Part shown: piece after piece, positions 45,477 to 57,589 of the stretch
Position numbering within the stretch: position 1 is the stretch's first letter
Layout of the letters: each line of letters opens with the position of its first letter
Source of the DNA: Codonopsis lanceolata
Taxonomy: Eukaryota > Streptophyta > Magnoliopsida > Asterales > Campanulaceae
Assembly (NCBI GenBank): GCA_013146195.2
Contig: CM028377.1
Span: 21,443,980-21,507,979 of the forward strand
DNA length: 64,000 bases
Reading direction: 5' to 3'
Position numbers and translations under genes: made by a program
Notes under the pieces: model-generated
What the model was told of the DNA's origin: nothing
Databases searched by the model: none
Seen by the model: the letters and a program-made list of their open reading frames with translations, nothing else

Positions 45477-47225
45477 TTACATGGCACACATACCGAGAGA
45501 TTTCCAAAGATTTATGAATCTCTCAAAATCTAGACTCTTAGTAAAAATATTAGCCAATTGGTTTTCTGTTCCCACATGTTCAATGCAAACAATGCCTTGT
45601 TCAACTAAGTCTCTAATGAAGTGGTGTCTTATATCTATGTGCTTTGTTCTTGAGTGTTGAACATGATTTTTAGCAATGCTTATCGCACTTGTGTTGTCGC
45701 AATACATGGTTAAGATATCACTGTGCAAACCATAATCTTTGATCATTTGTTTCATCCACAAAAGTTGTGTACATCCACTACCGCCAGCCTATATATTCGA
45801 TTCACTGCTGATAGGCTACACAATTTTGTTTCTTGCTAAACCATGAAATCAAATTATTTCCTAGATAAAAACATCCTCCAGATGTACTTCTCATGTCATC
45901 AACACTGCCAGCCCAGTCAGCATCACTAAATCCAACAAGATTAGTGTTTGTGTGTTTAGTATACCACAAGCCCATTCCAAAGGTCTCACCAACATATCGA
46001 ATTATTCTTTTTACTGCTTTCAAGTGAGAAACTTTGGGGTTTGCTTGATACCTAGCACATAAACACACACTGTACATGATATCTCGGATTCGGTGGCGCT
46101 TAAATACGCCAGACTTCCAATCATACTTCTATATAAGGTAGAGTCAACACTTTCAGATTTTTCATCTCTATTAAGTTTATTGGATGTACCCATAGGGGTT
46201 TTCTTATGTTTTCCATTCTCAAGATCGAATTTCTTCACCAAGTTAAGTGCATACTTGGCTTGAGATATGAACATTCCTTCATGTGATTGTTTAATTTGAA
46301 TTCTTAAAAATTAGGTCAACTCCCCTATCATGCTCATTTCAAATGTGGAAGTCATGCAATTTACAAACTCTTTTTCCTAGGATTTGGAGGTGGATCCAAA
46401 CACAATATCATCAACATAGATTTGAGCAATCAAAATATGTTTATCTTGGTTTTGAATAAACAGTGTTTTATCCACCTCTCCCCTTCTAAACCCACTTTGT
46501 AAAAGGTGATCTGTAAGCCTACCATACCAAGCTCTAGGAGCTTGTTTGAGGCCATACAAAGCCTTTTTCAATTTAAACACATGATTGGGTTTATGGGGGT
46601 CTTCAAACCCTTTTGGTTGTTCAACGAAAACTTCTTCTTCAAGAATTCCATTTAAGAATGCACTCTTCACATCCATTTGTTGAAGAGTTATGTCAAGAAA
46701 ACACGCAATCGCAAGAAGTAGACAAATAGACTCAATGCGGGCTACAGGCGCAAAGGTTTCATCAAAATCCACCCCCTCAACCTGTGTATACCCTTGAGCC
46801 ACAAGTCTAGCTTTATTTCTTATTATTTCTTCCACTTCATTTGATTTGTTTTTGAAAATCCATTTTGTTCCAATAACATTTATTGAAGTGGGTCTGGGAA
46901 CTAGATACCAAACATCATTTTTTGTGAATTGATCTAGTTCCTCTTGCATGGCATTTATCCAAATTTTCATCCTTGAGAGAGCCTCTTGCACATTTTAGGT
47001 TCAACGAAAGGAAACAAAACATGAAACAAGTATTTCATCAAATTCAAGTGTGGACATGCATGCAAGTTTCTTGTAATCCACTTTACCTTTCTTCCTTGTT
47101 GACACACCATCCTCGCATATACCTATAATTTGAGTGAGAGGATGGTTCTCCGATCTTGCTTGGAATGTCAATTTCTGTTCGGTCAACTTTGACTTTGTTT
47201 TTCTGATTTGAATCGGTTCAGCAAC
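45477..47225 (-). pseudogene. Copia reverse transcriptase and RNase H (element B)
   Basis: The first part (47186-47001) is the linker between integrase and RT (a SENHPLTQIIG stretch). RT reads 46991-46377 in one frame: WINAMQEELDQF, GTKWIFKNK, KARLVAQGYTQVEGVDF, MDVKSAFLNGILEEEVF, LKKALYGLKQAPRAWY, and catalytic YVDD near 46408-46419. It ends at an in-frame TAG at 46377. After further shifts at about 46110 and 45800, RNase H continues (VGFSDADWAGSVDD near 45920-45935; CDNTSAISIAKNH and HSRTKHIDIRHHF near 45620-45700) and closes LANIFTKSLDFERF near 45530. At least four lesions, so inactive. Confidence 0.85.
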
Positions 47226-47509
47226 TTCATCTTACTCGAGTTCTTTGTTCAATGTGTCTTAGATGTTCTTTGCATTCGGAAACACATTGGTGACACATCT
47301 GAATTCTTCACTGAACTTGACCCGAGGAACTCTTTGTAATACATGCACTGCTATTTGATTCTTTGGATTAAACTTACGTTTACGGATCAAAATCTCCAAA
47401 ATCTAAAATCCAGAAACATCTTCTTGAAGTTTTGTGACCAAGATCAGTTAGATCATCAAAAACAATGTTCATGGATTCCATAATAGGTTGCAGGAAAATT
47501 TTGAGATTG
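47226..47509. other. Unassigned sequence left of the gap
   Basis: I recognise no domain. It does not match the Athila-like LTR at 60553-61865, so it lies outside that element. It may be old flanking sequence of element B. Confidence 0.4.
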
Positions 47510-47609
47510 NNNNNNNNNNNNNNNNNNNNNNNNNNNNNNNNNNNNNNNNNNNNNNNNNNNNNNNNNNNNNNNNNNNNNNNNNNNNNNNNNNNNNNNNNNN
47601 NNNNNNNNN
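47510..47609. other. Assembly gap (100 N)
   Basis: Exactly 100 N, a conventional placeholder. By comparison with the intact LTR at 60553-61865, about 1.0 kb of the left LTR is missing here. Confidence 0.95.
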
Positions 47610-47907
47610 TTGTCTGGCCATTTGATTCCTTTGTTGTTTCTTTTTTTATGATGAGTACTGCCTACCTTTGCGCCTAACCGCAGGCACCTTGCGTCCGCAA
47701 GGTGTCCGATTGACAATCTTCATTCTTTTTATTTTATCCTTTTTGCCCTTCTTGAAATTTGCACTTAAAACCTCGAGTTTCGTATTTTCACAATTAACCC
47801 GAAACATACAAAACTCACCGAAAACATATATAATTCAAAAGCCTCGTGAAATAGCATAATTTAAGTCATAGAAGTATATAAAATCGACGTATAAAATACA
47901 TCGATCA
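47610..47907 (-). repeat. Left (3') LTR of the Athila-like element, partial
   Basis: It matches 61557-61865, including a CACCTTGCGTCCGCAAGGTG dyad at 47685-47704. The remaining ~1 kb is in the gap. Confidence 0.88.
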
Positions 47908-47921
47908 AATACCCCCAAACT
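47908..47921 (-). promoter_or_regulatory. Polypurine tract of the Athila-like element
   Basis: The minus strand reads AAGTTTGGGGGTATT before the LTR start TGATCGATG, the usual form in this lineage. Confidence 0.82.
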
Positions 47922-49057
47922 TGAACTTTGCTCGTCCACGAGTAAACAAATAAACTTATACATACAAAAGCATATGAAAAACAAAAATTAAAAATCTTTT
48001 TGTGAGGGTGACACTATTTACACTCCTCTATAAACCCACAAACTCAAGGAGACTCTTTCGAGTGACTCGACTATGCAGATAAATACAAAAACTGATAAAT
48101 ACAAAAGCGAATAAAATTTAAACTAAAATAAAACTACAAATAAAACATAAAATCTTTTTTGGTTTCATCTCAACTTATAGGTGTATGACATGCTTGTAAT
48201 CTCAGTTTTGGTGCTCACCACATATATGCAGGCTTAGTCATACAAAACCAACTAGTCTTTTCTTAAGACTGCTATTACTTTTAATTTCTCCGTGTGTGTG
48301 TGATCACCAGTGTTAAATAATTTCTTAACTAAAATAGTTTTATTAAGTTAAACACCACATTCATATGAAAATCAAAGTTTAATAGAAAATTATGCATTAA
48401 GAAATATGAGATCTACCATCCAAACCCAGTCAGTTATAGACAGAAAGGTCCCAAGGATTTAAAAGATTTATACATCCATCCCATGCACTTCTATGTATGT
48501 CATACAATGCTCTCCTATCCCATACTTTCAAGCAAAAGGAAGTTTTCCCTATTTAGGCTAGGACCTGCAAAGACTACAAGTGGAGGGATGCTTTCTGTGT
48601 ACTTTTCGCTTTCTTTTCTTTCCCCCAAACTTGTTTTGGGCAATATATTCTTCTAAAAATATCACATCATTCCAATCAGTAGAATTTTTCTAACATATTT
48701 TCTCTTGAAAGCTATGCTTCCATTTGAATCTTTGTTTACACTCTTCTTCTTCCGTTTCATTTTTCGTCGACACATGATTCTATATATATATATATATATT
48801 TTAAGAAATTGGGAGATGATGACGATGACACAATTGTTAGGACCCTAAAGTTCCTTCCTATTATAGTATTCTGGTCATGCCAACAACTCCGAAAATAAGA
48901 AAAAATAAAAACAGGAAAAATAGGGTGAAGAGCTAAATGGTCATCAAGAAAAGAAATTTTCTTTCACCCTAAAAACATAGCCCAACTCCATTCCTCGTTA
49001 GGCTAGGACCTGCTAAGACTTAAAGTTTTAAATTCCCCCCCCCCCAAAACTTAATTT
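47922..49057 (-). other. Non-coding 3' region of the Athila-like element
   Basis: About 1.1 kb without a credible ORF. It contains an (AT)n tract at 48782-48799 and a run of ten C at 49037-49046. Confidence 0.6.
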
Positions 49058-50249
49058 CTATTTTGTCCTCAAAATAAAGGAACATATGAGAGGATTGATG
49101 GGGTAGGACAAATATAAAAAGGACGTAGCGGGTCCACCTAACGAAAGAGGATGAAACTTGGGCCTCGACTCACGGTGAGTCGGGCGAAAATAACGAACGA
49201 GGACGAAACTCTGGATCGTGCCGGAGGGAATCCATACGCATTGGACGCATCTCGTCCCACGTTGTTGGCCCAACCGAAAAATTCGGTCTGTCGCACGCAT
49301 TTGGGCCAACCGCCGACCCATCATGTCATTTTGGAGGACGCCTTCCTCCAATATGTTGAGATCTCCACGAGTGGGTCCTCCTCCTCCTCGGGTTCCTCCT
49401 CTTGAGGAACCCTCACTCTACCGGTGATGTTCAAACAAAATGGCCCTTGTAATGGCCTGGACCAGCCTCAGCCTCTCCGCCACAATGGGCATTCTCACGC
49501 CCGCCTCTACACAAATCGGTAATCAAATGCGGGAACGCGAACCCCGCATTCGTCCTATCTCTAATAAGGGTCTTGATTTGGCCGTTGATCAAACGGCCAA
49601 CATCAACGGACCCACCAGTCATAATGGTGTAGGTCAAGACAACCCTCTCCCAATTCACCATGTTTTGGTGACTTGAGGGCATGAGACGTCCGCAAACAAA
49701 TTTATACACGGGCTTGGCCGTGTCTTGGAGGAAGGACTCTCTCATGGTGCGTGGTCCATATGGTGGATTACGGTTATAGGACCACTCCACACTAGGGAGA
49801 GCAATGGCAGCATTGACTACCTCGACAGGGATATGGGGGTGGAGGTGTGTGCTATAGTTATCGACACCAGCTGCAAAGTTGGAGGTGCCGAAATAAGTGT
49901 TAATGCTTTGGGACGAAAAATCAACTACTATATTCCTAACATTAACAGTGTCTAGCACACCACCATCCATGCCAATGTTTCCATTGGCATAGAATTCTCG
50001 GACAATAGGGACTACGGCATCCCTTGGCGGAGAATCTAACAAAAGCCCCCACCTACGAGCCATCAGATTGGGACGGATACCAAAGTCTTCAGCCTTGAAT
50101 CCCCTTTCGGGCACCAAGGACTTGGAGAGCTTGTTCGTGTACCTCTCTGATGCCTCGTGGAACACGAATCGGGTTATGTCAAAATTATGCTCTTCCTCCT
50201 GAGCAGAGCCGGAGGATGAAGCGCCGAAATTTCTACGCCTACGGAACAT
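49058..50249 (-). pseudogene. Envelope-like third ORF of the Athila-like element
   Basis: The 272-aa frame from 50249 starts MFRRRRNFGASSSGS, then a plant-transposon-protein domain over most of its length (LMARRWGLLLDSPP, VPIVREFYAN, VVDFSSQSINTYFG, VERVVLTYTIMTGG-like). It stops at 49431, probably by frameshift, and other frames continue an acidic tail (Glu-rich, 49360-49400) and a Cys/Trp stretch to about 49060. It lies between integrase and the 3' LTR, where Athila elements carry an envelope-like ORF. No clear signal peptide or membrane segment. Its leader is preceded by a promoter-like repeat of the LTR U3 (50708-50960). Role unproven. Confidence 0.75.
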
Positions 50250-50274
50250 TTTTGTTTGAAATAAAATTTAAAAA

Positions 50275-50423
50275 CTAAAAAGTTTAACAATTAAAATTGG
50301 TTTTAAAATTTTAAAATTAAAATTTATTCTAAAGCATGCAAAATTTTATCTACGTTAAAAACTATCTAGCACCCTAGCATGCAAATATTTTACGTATGAA
50401 ATTAAAAAGGGTGTTAGTGTTAC
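50275..50423 (-). other. Possible leader intron of the Athila-like envelope-like ORF
   Basis: On the minus strand a donor CAA|GTAACAC at 50423 and an acceptor CTTTTTAG ending at 50275 frame 149 AT-rich bases just before the ATG at 50249. The upstream leader (50430-50700) is CT-rich and gene-like. Prediction only. Confidence 0.35.
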
Positions 50424-50637
50424 TTGATTGCAACCTGAATAGAGTAATTGCAACCGGAGTGGAGCTTGATCTTCGTCGGCAACACTGAAGGTTTCCTCTT
50501 CTTCTTCTTAGTATTCAACCTTGTGGAGTGCAATGGTTGAAGGATGGATGAGGGAGGTGAAGAGTTTTGAAGAGGGAGAGAGATCTTGAGAGTATGTGCC
50601 GGAATTTGAGCTTATCGCCGGAATTTGGAGAGGTTGG

Positions 50638-50659
50638 GCTGCTGCTGCTGCTGCTGCTG
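50638..50659. repeat. (GCT)n trinucleotide microsatellite
   Basis: Seven GCT units within the leader of the envelope-like ORF. Confidence 0.95.
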
Positions 50660-50707
50660 GATGAAGAGAGGAAGATTTATGTGTGTTTTTCTGAAGAAAA
50701 CCCGCAA

Positions 50708-50960
50708 GACTATAATATATAGGGACCTTGCGGCAGCAGTTCTGCCACACCTTGCGTCCGCAAGGCCTGCCATCAAAGCGGTAAAGCCAAGAGATTCCCC
50801 GCCGATTCCCCATGACCGACAAGACGCCGCATGATATTCGTGATTTATCGGGACCTTGCGGCGCAGCAATCCTTCACACCTTGCGTCCGCAAGGTGACGT
50901 AAACTTCCTTCTTGTTTTCTTTCCTATCTTTTCAACAGTTTGCAGTTTAGCCCTTCCGTT
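50708..50960 (-). promoter_or_regulatory. Internal U3-like copy with dyads and TATA box upstream of the envelope-like ORF
   Basis: The stretch at 50725-50765 aligns over ~40 bases with LTR positions 61508-61547 (ACCTTGCGG, AGCAG, CTG, TGCGTCCGCAAGG in order). 50852-50896 aligns with 61607-61651. Spacing is similar (128 against 100 bases) and A/G-rich text beyond the second block is also alike. Two full dyads lie at 50748-50766 and 50877-50896. A TATA box (CTATATATTATAG, minus strand) lies at 50710-50722, downstream of the dyads. Sequence similarity is direct; promoter activity is inference. Confidence 0.6.
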
Positions 50961-51597
50961 AACTTCCGTTATGTCTTGGATATTTCCTGTATATAAAAAC
51001 TAAACAAAAATTCTAAACTAAAAAATTATTAGTAACATATAAATACAACACTAAGATGTTTTTCTCCCCCAAACTTGAATTTTTGACATATTTAATTTAG
51101 AAATTAAATGTCCAAAAATTAAATTTAACTGAGAAAAAGCATATTTAAACTAACTATAAAACTAAATATCATTCAATCATAGTGGGTTGCCTCCCACTTA
51201 GCGCCTTTGTTTAACGTCTTTGGCTCGACCAAACCGCAAGTCTTTCAATCTCGTGGTGGTTCATTGTCACCAAACGGATTAACTCAATTGTTCGCTCAAC
51301 CGACATTGGCTCAAAATATGGCTTGAGTCGTGTCCATTCACTTTAAACACTTCATTATTTTTGGGGTTTTGAATATCAATGCCCTACGAGGATAAATTGC
51401 ATACATATTCTAAAAGGACCGCACCATTTAGATTTTAACTTTCCTGGGAATAACCTTAACCTAGAGTTAAACAATAATACTTTCATACCTGGATGAAGCA
51501 TTTTGTTGGCTAATCCCATGTCATGATACTTTTTGGTCTTCTCTTTGTATGTCTTCGCATTCTCATACGAATTTAGCCTATGCTCTTTCTAACTCAT
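50961..51597 (-). other. Spacer between integrase and the internal U3-like copy
   Basis: AT-rich, no ORF. The phrase AGTGGGTTGCCTCCCACTTA near 51181-51200 is a dyad commonly found at this position in Athila-type elements. Confidence 0.55.
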
Positions 51598-52347
51598 TTA
51601 ATCAAACAATCTTTCTTCTCCAGCCAATGTTAAATCTAAATTTAATTCTTTAACAGCCCAATAGGCTTTATGCTCAATTTCAACTGGTAAATGGCAAGCT
51701 TTGCCATATACCATTCTATATGGACTCATTCCTATGGGTGTCTTAAAAGCAGTTCGGTATGCCCATAAAGCATCCTTGAGTTTAGATTCCCAATCTTTAC
51801 GATTAGGCCTAACAGCCTTTTCTAACACTGCTTTTATTTGCCTATTGCTTACTTCTACTTGTCCGGATGTTTGTGGATGATAAGGTGTAGCTAACTTGTG
51901 AGTTACACCGTGCTTTCTAAGAACATTATTTAACAACTTATTGGTAAAATGAGTTCCCTGGTCACTTATTATGGCCTTAGGGACTCCATATCTAGCAAAT
52001 AAATCTTCTACAAACTTGACTACTGTTTTTCCATCATTAGTCTTGGTGCTACATGCTTCTATCCATTTAGAAACATAATCAATCGCTACTAGAATATACT
52101 CACAATTATTGTACACAAGGAAGGGACCCATAAAATCAATACCCCAAACATCAAAAATTTCAACTACTAAATTAACATGTAAGGGCATCTCGTTTCTCTT
52201 TCCTATACCACCTGTTCTTTGGCATTTGTCACATGTTCTATAAAACAGTTCACAATCTCTAAAAACAGTAGGCCAATATGGACCTGATTGCAAAATTTTC
52301 CGAGCGCTTAGCGTTACCACTAAAATGACCTCCACAAGAATATCCAT
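51598..52347 (-). pseudogene. Gypsy integrase (Athila-like element)
   Basis: A 249-aa open frame holds the end of the H2C2 zinc module (CDKCQRTG) and a complete rve core. The catalytic acids are visible: Asp in VWGIDFMGPF, Asp in IISDQGTHF, Glu in TSGQVEVSNRQ. The C-terminal part (WAYRTAFKTPIGMSPYRMVYGKACHLPVE) is typical of Gypsy integrases. It is the best-preserved pol domain of the element. The upstream zinc histidines fall in another frame near 52340-52370, so the protein is not complete. Confidence 0.85.
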
Positions 52348-54093
52348 GGCAAAATTCCATGATACCTTGTTGGTCTTTTTCTGGAATACATCTTCTTATT
52401 AAAGAATCAGAACAAATTTTGTATAAATGAGGAGCTTCCCAAAATAATTTTTAGTTTCCGCCAAAAATTTCTTTTTTCGTAATGATCAAAATCCTGATTA
52501 ATGATATCGACATAACATAGTAGTTGACAAAATCAAGATACCAAGGGTCGAATCTTTAATGGCTAAGAGTTGTTCATCAGAAAATTATCATTTATGGGAC
52601 AGTGGATCATCAAGAAATTGACGCTCAAGCAAGGGTGAAAATTTAACCTAGACAAATGGTCGGCTACAACATTCTCGGTTCCCTTTTATCCTTGATAGTT
52701 ATGTCAAATTCTTGTAACAATAACATCCATCTAATTAATCTTGGTTTAGCATCCTTCTTACTTAATGATATTTCAATGCATGATCGAAAAGATTATCACC
52801 TTTGATCCTAGCGATATGATCTAAATTTTTCTAAAGCATATACTACCGCTAAAAATTCTTTTTAAGAGTGGTATAATTCAATTGAGCATCATTTAGAGTT
52901 CTACTAGCATAATGGATCACATGAGGCTTTCTATCTACCCTTTGTCCTAACACGGCTCCAATCGCAAAATCTGATGCATCACACATGATTTCAAAAGAAA
53001 GTGACCAATCGTGGCCTGGATAAAATTGGGGCAGTTAACTTTTCTTTTAATAAATTAAAAGCTTCTAAACATTCTTTATCAAAAATAAATTATGTATCTT
53101 TTGCTAACAAATTACATAGAGGTTTACGATATTTGGAAAAATCTTTTATAAATCTTCGATAAAACCAAAGATGACCAAGAAAACTTCGAACTCCTTTAAC
53201 TGAAGTGGAGGGGTAGTTGTGAAATAACTTCGATTTTAGCTTTGTCAACTTCAATGCCTTTATTTGAAACAACATGCCCTAAGACAATTCCATGTTTTAC
53301 CATGAAGTGACTTTTCTCCCAACTTAAAGTTAAATTAGTTTCAAAGATCTTTTAGACGATGTAAGGTTTTCTAAACAATGATCAAAAGAATTTCCAAAAA
53401 CCTAAAATCATCCATGAAAACTTCTACGCATCTTTCAACTAAATCTCGAAAATATAGAAATCATGCATCTTTGAAAAGTAGCCGGTGCATTACACAACCC
53501 AAAAGGCATTCTCCTAAAAGCAAAAGTACCAAAGGGACATGTAAAAGTTGTTTCTTGGTCTTCGTGCAACAGGGATCCGATTATACCGTAAAAACCATCA
53601 AGAAAGCAATAATATTCATGACCGCTAGTCTTTCAAGAATTTGGTCAATAAATGGCAAAGGAAAGTGGTCTTTCCTAGTTGCCGCATTTAATTTCGCAAA
53701 TCGATACACATTCTATAACCGCTATAGTCCTTGTAGGGACTAATTCATCTTTCTCATTTTTAACAACAAGAATTCCTCGACTTTTTAGAACTACTTGGAC
53801 AGGACTAACCCATTTACTATCTGATATAGGGTAAATTATACCCGCATCTAAGAGCTTAAGAACTTCTTTTTCCTAACGCCTTCTTCCATGTGTGGGTTAA
53901 GTCTTTGTCTCTTGAAGGTTTACTACCTTCTTTCTAAATGTATTTTATGCATGCACATAGAGGGACTAATTCCTTTTAAGTCGCCTAAGACCATCCTAAA
54001 GCTTCTCTATGTGTCCATAAAACTTTTAACAAACTTGCTTCTTGTTTTTCTCGTTTTCTACGCTGCTATAATAACAGTAAAGTGTTACCTTCC
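52348..54093 (-). pseudogene. Gypsy reverse transcriptase and RNase H remnant (Athila-like element)
   Basis: RT is spread over several frames. The catalytic FMDDF reads on the minus strand near 53402-53422, and the thumb (VRSFLGHLWFYRRFIKDFSK, then KPLCNLLAKD) at 53090-53200. RNase H follows (a conserved DASDFAIGAVLGQ-like segment near 52960-52990 and a DHLSRL-like end near 52650). Many single-base gaps break the frames, so no ORF over 70 codons survives. The protein would copy element RNA; this copy cannot. Confidence 0.72.
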
Positions 54094-55419
54094 CTAAAAT
54101 GCATATTTTAAATGGGATGGTAATGGCTTTAATTTTTCGACTTTGGGAGAATTAATGGATGGCATAAATTCGTAATTTTCTACTTTAATAGTTTCTTTTA
54201 TTTTAGCCTCATTATTCTCTTCTTGTTTTTCTTCCTTATTTTCTTCCTCAATATTTTCTATCTCAATTTCTTCAAAGAGAGATTTTAGAATCTCTACTTC
54301 ATCATCTTTGATTTCATAACTTTCTTCTACTACTTTCTCAAATTCATCAGAATTATTTTCTGATTCTATTTTTATTTCTTCTATCTTTTTACTAGCTTCT
54401 AACTTTTCTTTCTCTAATCTTTCCTCTTCTTCTATTTCTCTTTCAATTTCCTCAATGTCAATTTTTATGGGAGGGATAGGGCTATCATCGTAGACAATAA
54501 ATCTATCTCTCTCATAATCTTCCTCTTCTTCAAAAGTTTCGGTTGATAATTTTTCAATCTCATCTATTGAAAAGCAGGCACTTATGTCACTAGGTCTATT
54601 CATAGCATCGAACACAGAAATTTCAACTGTTTCACCTAGGACTGACATTGTGAGTTTACCATTTTTCACATTAATCATTGTATTGGCAGTTGCCATAAAT
54701 GGTCTGCCTAACAATATTGGGACTTCATTATTGGTGCATATCTTCCTTTCCATCTCTAGAACCACAAAGTCAACTGGTATGATCAATTTATCAACCTGAA
54801 CTAGGATATCTTCCACTATACCCAAAGGATATTTAACTGAGCGATCAGCTAATTGTAATTGCATAGTAGTGGGTTTTAGTTCTCCTAAACCTAACTGTTT
54901 ATAGACCGCAAAAGGCATCAAATTAATACTTGCTCCTAAATCTAGCATTGCTTTCATCTTTTTAGAGCTTCCCAAGGAGACTTGGATATTAAAACTACCT
55001 GGGTCTTTCAACTTAGGTGGTAATTCGGGTTGTAAAACAGAACTGACGTTTTCAGAAACAACAATCTTTTCATTGTTTTCAAACTTGTGTTTCTTAGAGT
55101 GAAGATCTTTGAAAAACTTTGCATAAGCTGGAATATTTTTAATAACATTAAGCAAAGGTAAATTAACATTTACTTTGGATAACATATTATATTCCGAAAA
55201 TTGTTTGTCCATTCGGTTTTTCATAAGTCTTCTTTGAACGGAATTGAGGAACATATGGTGGTGGAGCCAGGTTCCTCTTCTTCTTGATCCAACTCTTTTT
55301 CAACTTCAATTGTATTATCTTTATTTTGAATTTCTTTTTTCTTTTTCTTGTTCCTTATTTGGAACATCTACTTCTACTTCAACTTCTTTTTCTACCTCTT
55401 GATTACTTAAGTCATTAAT
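54094..55419 (-). pseudogene. Gag end and aspartic protease (Athila-like element)
   Basis: The open frame from 55254 (386 aa) has a gag C-terminal linker (NVIKNIPAYAKFFKDLHS). A retropepsin follows, with active site AMLDLGASINLMP at about residues 105-117, a LQLADRSVKYPLGIVEDI flap region and VPILLGRPFMATA near residue 180. The last ~150 residues are Glu/Lys-rich coiled coil, leading into RT. The DLGA form is usual in Athila proteases. Upstream (55254-55419) the frame is broken but still encodes a Glu/Lys-rich linker up to the solo LTR insertion. Confidence 0.82.
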
Positions 55420-56157
55420 TGTAAGATCCCGATTCCCGGTTAGCTTGAATTGCGTGCAATGCTCGTGATCTCTTCGGTTGATCGCTTGTTTGTTGTGAGA
55501 GAGTCTAAATGTGTATGAGAGACCACATTAAGACTAAAACACTCTTTTAGAGATGTCATTTAGTGGTTGACTTGTTAAAGTCAAAAGTCGTAACCCGACG
55601 ATAGTCGAAATGCGACGCGATTGAGAGTTTATGCGGGTTTTGTGTTTCGACCTCGATTTGGTCCCAGATCTTACATGATGATTAAATAACATGTTTAGAT
55701 GTGTTAGACTTCTAATTGATGCATTCCATAAGTCTCGTGAAGTTTTGACGCCTCGAGAATAGCAATTCTCCTTTCGCGTAGTTTGAGATTGAGCCGGCGA
55801 ACGCCTCATCTTTCGGGAGCCTATCTCCCCATCTCCGTTGTTCATCATCCGAGAGGCATTTAGGCCTATTTGTAGCCCTAATAAGTGTTTACAATCATGG
55901 GTTATTACCCGCCGGTTTGTGGTTTCATTCGACGCTTAGATAGCAAGTTGTTACGCCTTTGCGCCGGTTTTGCCCCTGGTTGTTTCGGTGTTGTTTTCGG
56001 GAGTCTGACCTGTTTTAAAATTGGTTTGAGACTTGATGGACTAGTTTAATGTTTGAGGACTTTAAGGGTTCAATTGTGAGCCATTTCGCATTTAGACTCG
56101 AGAACGCACGCGAGAGGCCGGACGCAAGGATTGAACAAAACCCTAATTGCTGAAATA

Positions 56158-56198
56158 GTGATGCGGTCGCATCACCCATGCCCAAGCGACCGCAAGGT
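56158..56198 (+). promoter_or_regulatory. Paired TGCG-NN-CGCA dyads in U3 of the solo LTR
   Basis: GTGATGCGGTCGCATCAC at 56158-56175 is a perfect 8+2+8 dyad; a second, imperfect one (AAGCGACCGCAAGG) follows after a spacer of about 6-9 bases. They lie ~175-195 bp upstream of the TATA box, as in the related 4.3-kb LTR. Confidence 0.6.
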
Positions 56199-57589
56199 TC
56201 GGTTTTCCTGAAAAGTCGGGATTTTGTCCCCGCTTGTGTGCCGTCCGAATGTTTGACCAATTAACCCATTTTAAGCCACCTTGACCCAATTATTTAACCT
56301 AAACTAATCCTAACATCTATTAGGAGATTTGAGAGTTAATTAGTGGGGTAATTTGTGAGTTAATCCCCCATATAAACTCTTAACTGGCCGCTCATTCTCT
56401 CCATATTTCTCGCCAGGAAACTTTGACTCCCTCTCTTCTTCTTGCGATTCTGGGAGCTCTCAACAGGAGCTTGAGAGAGAGGGCTTGAGAGTGTTGATTC
56501 AAGGGTTTCAAAGGACCAAGTGTTGTAGTTTCGATTGGCCTATGTGAGACCATGTCTATGTGAAATCTTTCATGTTCTAAATTGCCTATTGAACTTGATT
56601 ATGTTGATTTTTTCATGAAGATTGATGTTAGTTGGTTGAGATGCTTGAGGGTGATTTGCCCTAATTTGGTTTTAGCTTGCAATCTAATGATGTTAGCTTG
56701 ATTAATATGTTTTACAAGCTTAATAGAACATATTGAATCATGTTGTGAATTTTAATCATTGAATGTTATGATTGGTATGATGACTTGATGATATTATGCA
56801 CAAGATGGCTAAATTATTCTAAGTTTCATTGTTAATTAGTTTGTTGGGTTTATATGAGTATATTGAACATTGGGATTGTGGTTTTGGGCGATAGTTATGA
56901 ACATAGGGGTTGATGAAGCCTAAGCTTCTAATCCTTGAATTTTCGGAAAACTTAGATTGAACTCAACGGAGTTAACCTTTGGGTTAGTATGAACTAGGAA
57001 CTATAATTTTAAGTCCACGGAATTTTGTAGAATTCATGGAGGTCGAGCCTCCAAGAAGTTTTGAAGTGTGTGAAGCACACTTGATTATGAGATTATATGA
57101 TTCTCGGTTATGATGTTTATGCTAGTTGTGGATGAATTGCATGACTAGTTTGATAGTAGAGTGTTTACCTACTTGTTTTGAGCATATGAGTATATATTAC
57201 TTGTGCTTGGGTTTTAAGTCCACCGGCGCTCGGCCTGTTGAGTTTTTGGTGACGATACATCGTTCACGAATTATGGGATTCGTGATCGCGATGTATCGCC
57301 GTGCCGGTTTGCACACACCCTCCATCGATGGCCACGGGGAAGTAGTTTATCTTAGTTGTAGTAATACACATGACTTTGATAACTATGGAACTCGAAGCGA
57401 GATCGCTCTCGGGACGCCGATATCTACGAGAGGGATATCGAGGGCAAAGGTTTTGCACGTGTTTTTTGCAGGAGCGACACGCGCGGAGGAATTTAGTAAT
57501 GGTATCATATCCCTTATACATGAATTGTTTCAAGTGCAAGTGAATAACGTGCTTGGTGAATTGGATATGATATGATGTTTGTTTTGGTT

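Larger units (their letters stand above)
41448..47225 (-). mobile_element. Sirevirus-like Copia element B (minus strand), 5' part missing or in the gap
   Basis: On the minus strand the order is RT, RNase H, a ~1.2-kb spacer, an envelope-like ORF, a purine tract and a 3' LTR, matching element A. Gag, protease and integrase are not seen; similarity stops near 47225, before the assembly gap, so the element is probably 5'-truncated. Confidence 0.8.

Noticed and set aside
57126..57575. 149-codon ORF in the solo LTR
   Set aside because: It lies within LTR sequence and has no domain; no matching frame was noticed in the related LTRs.
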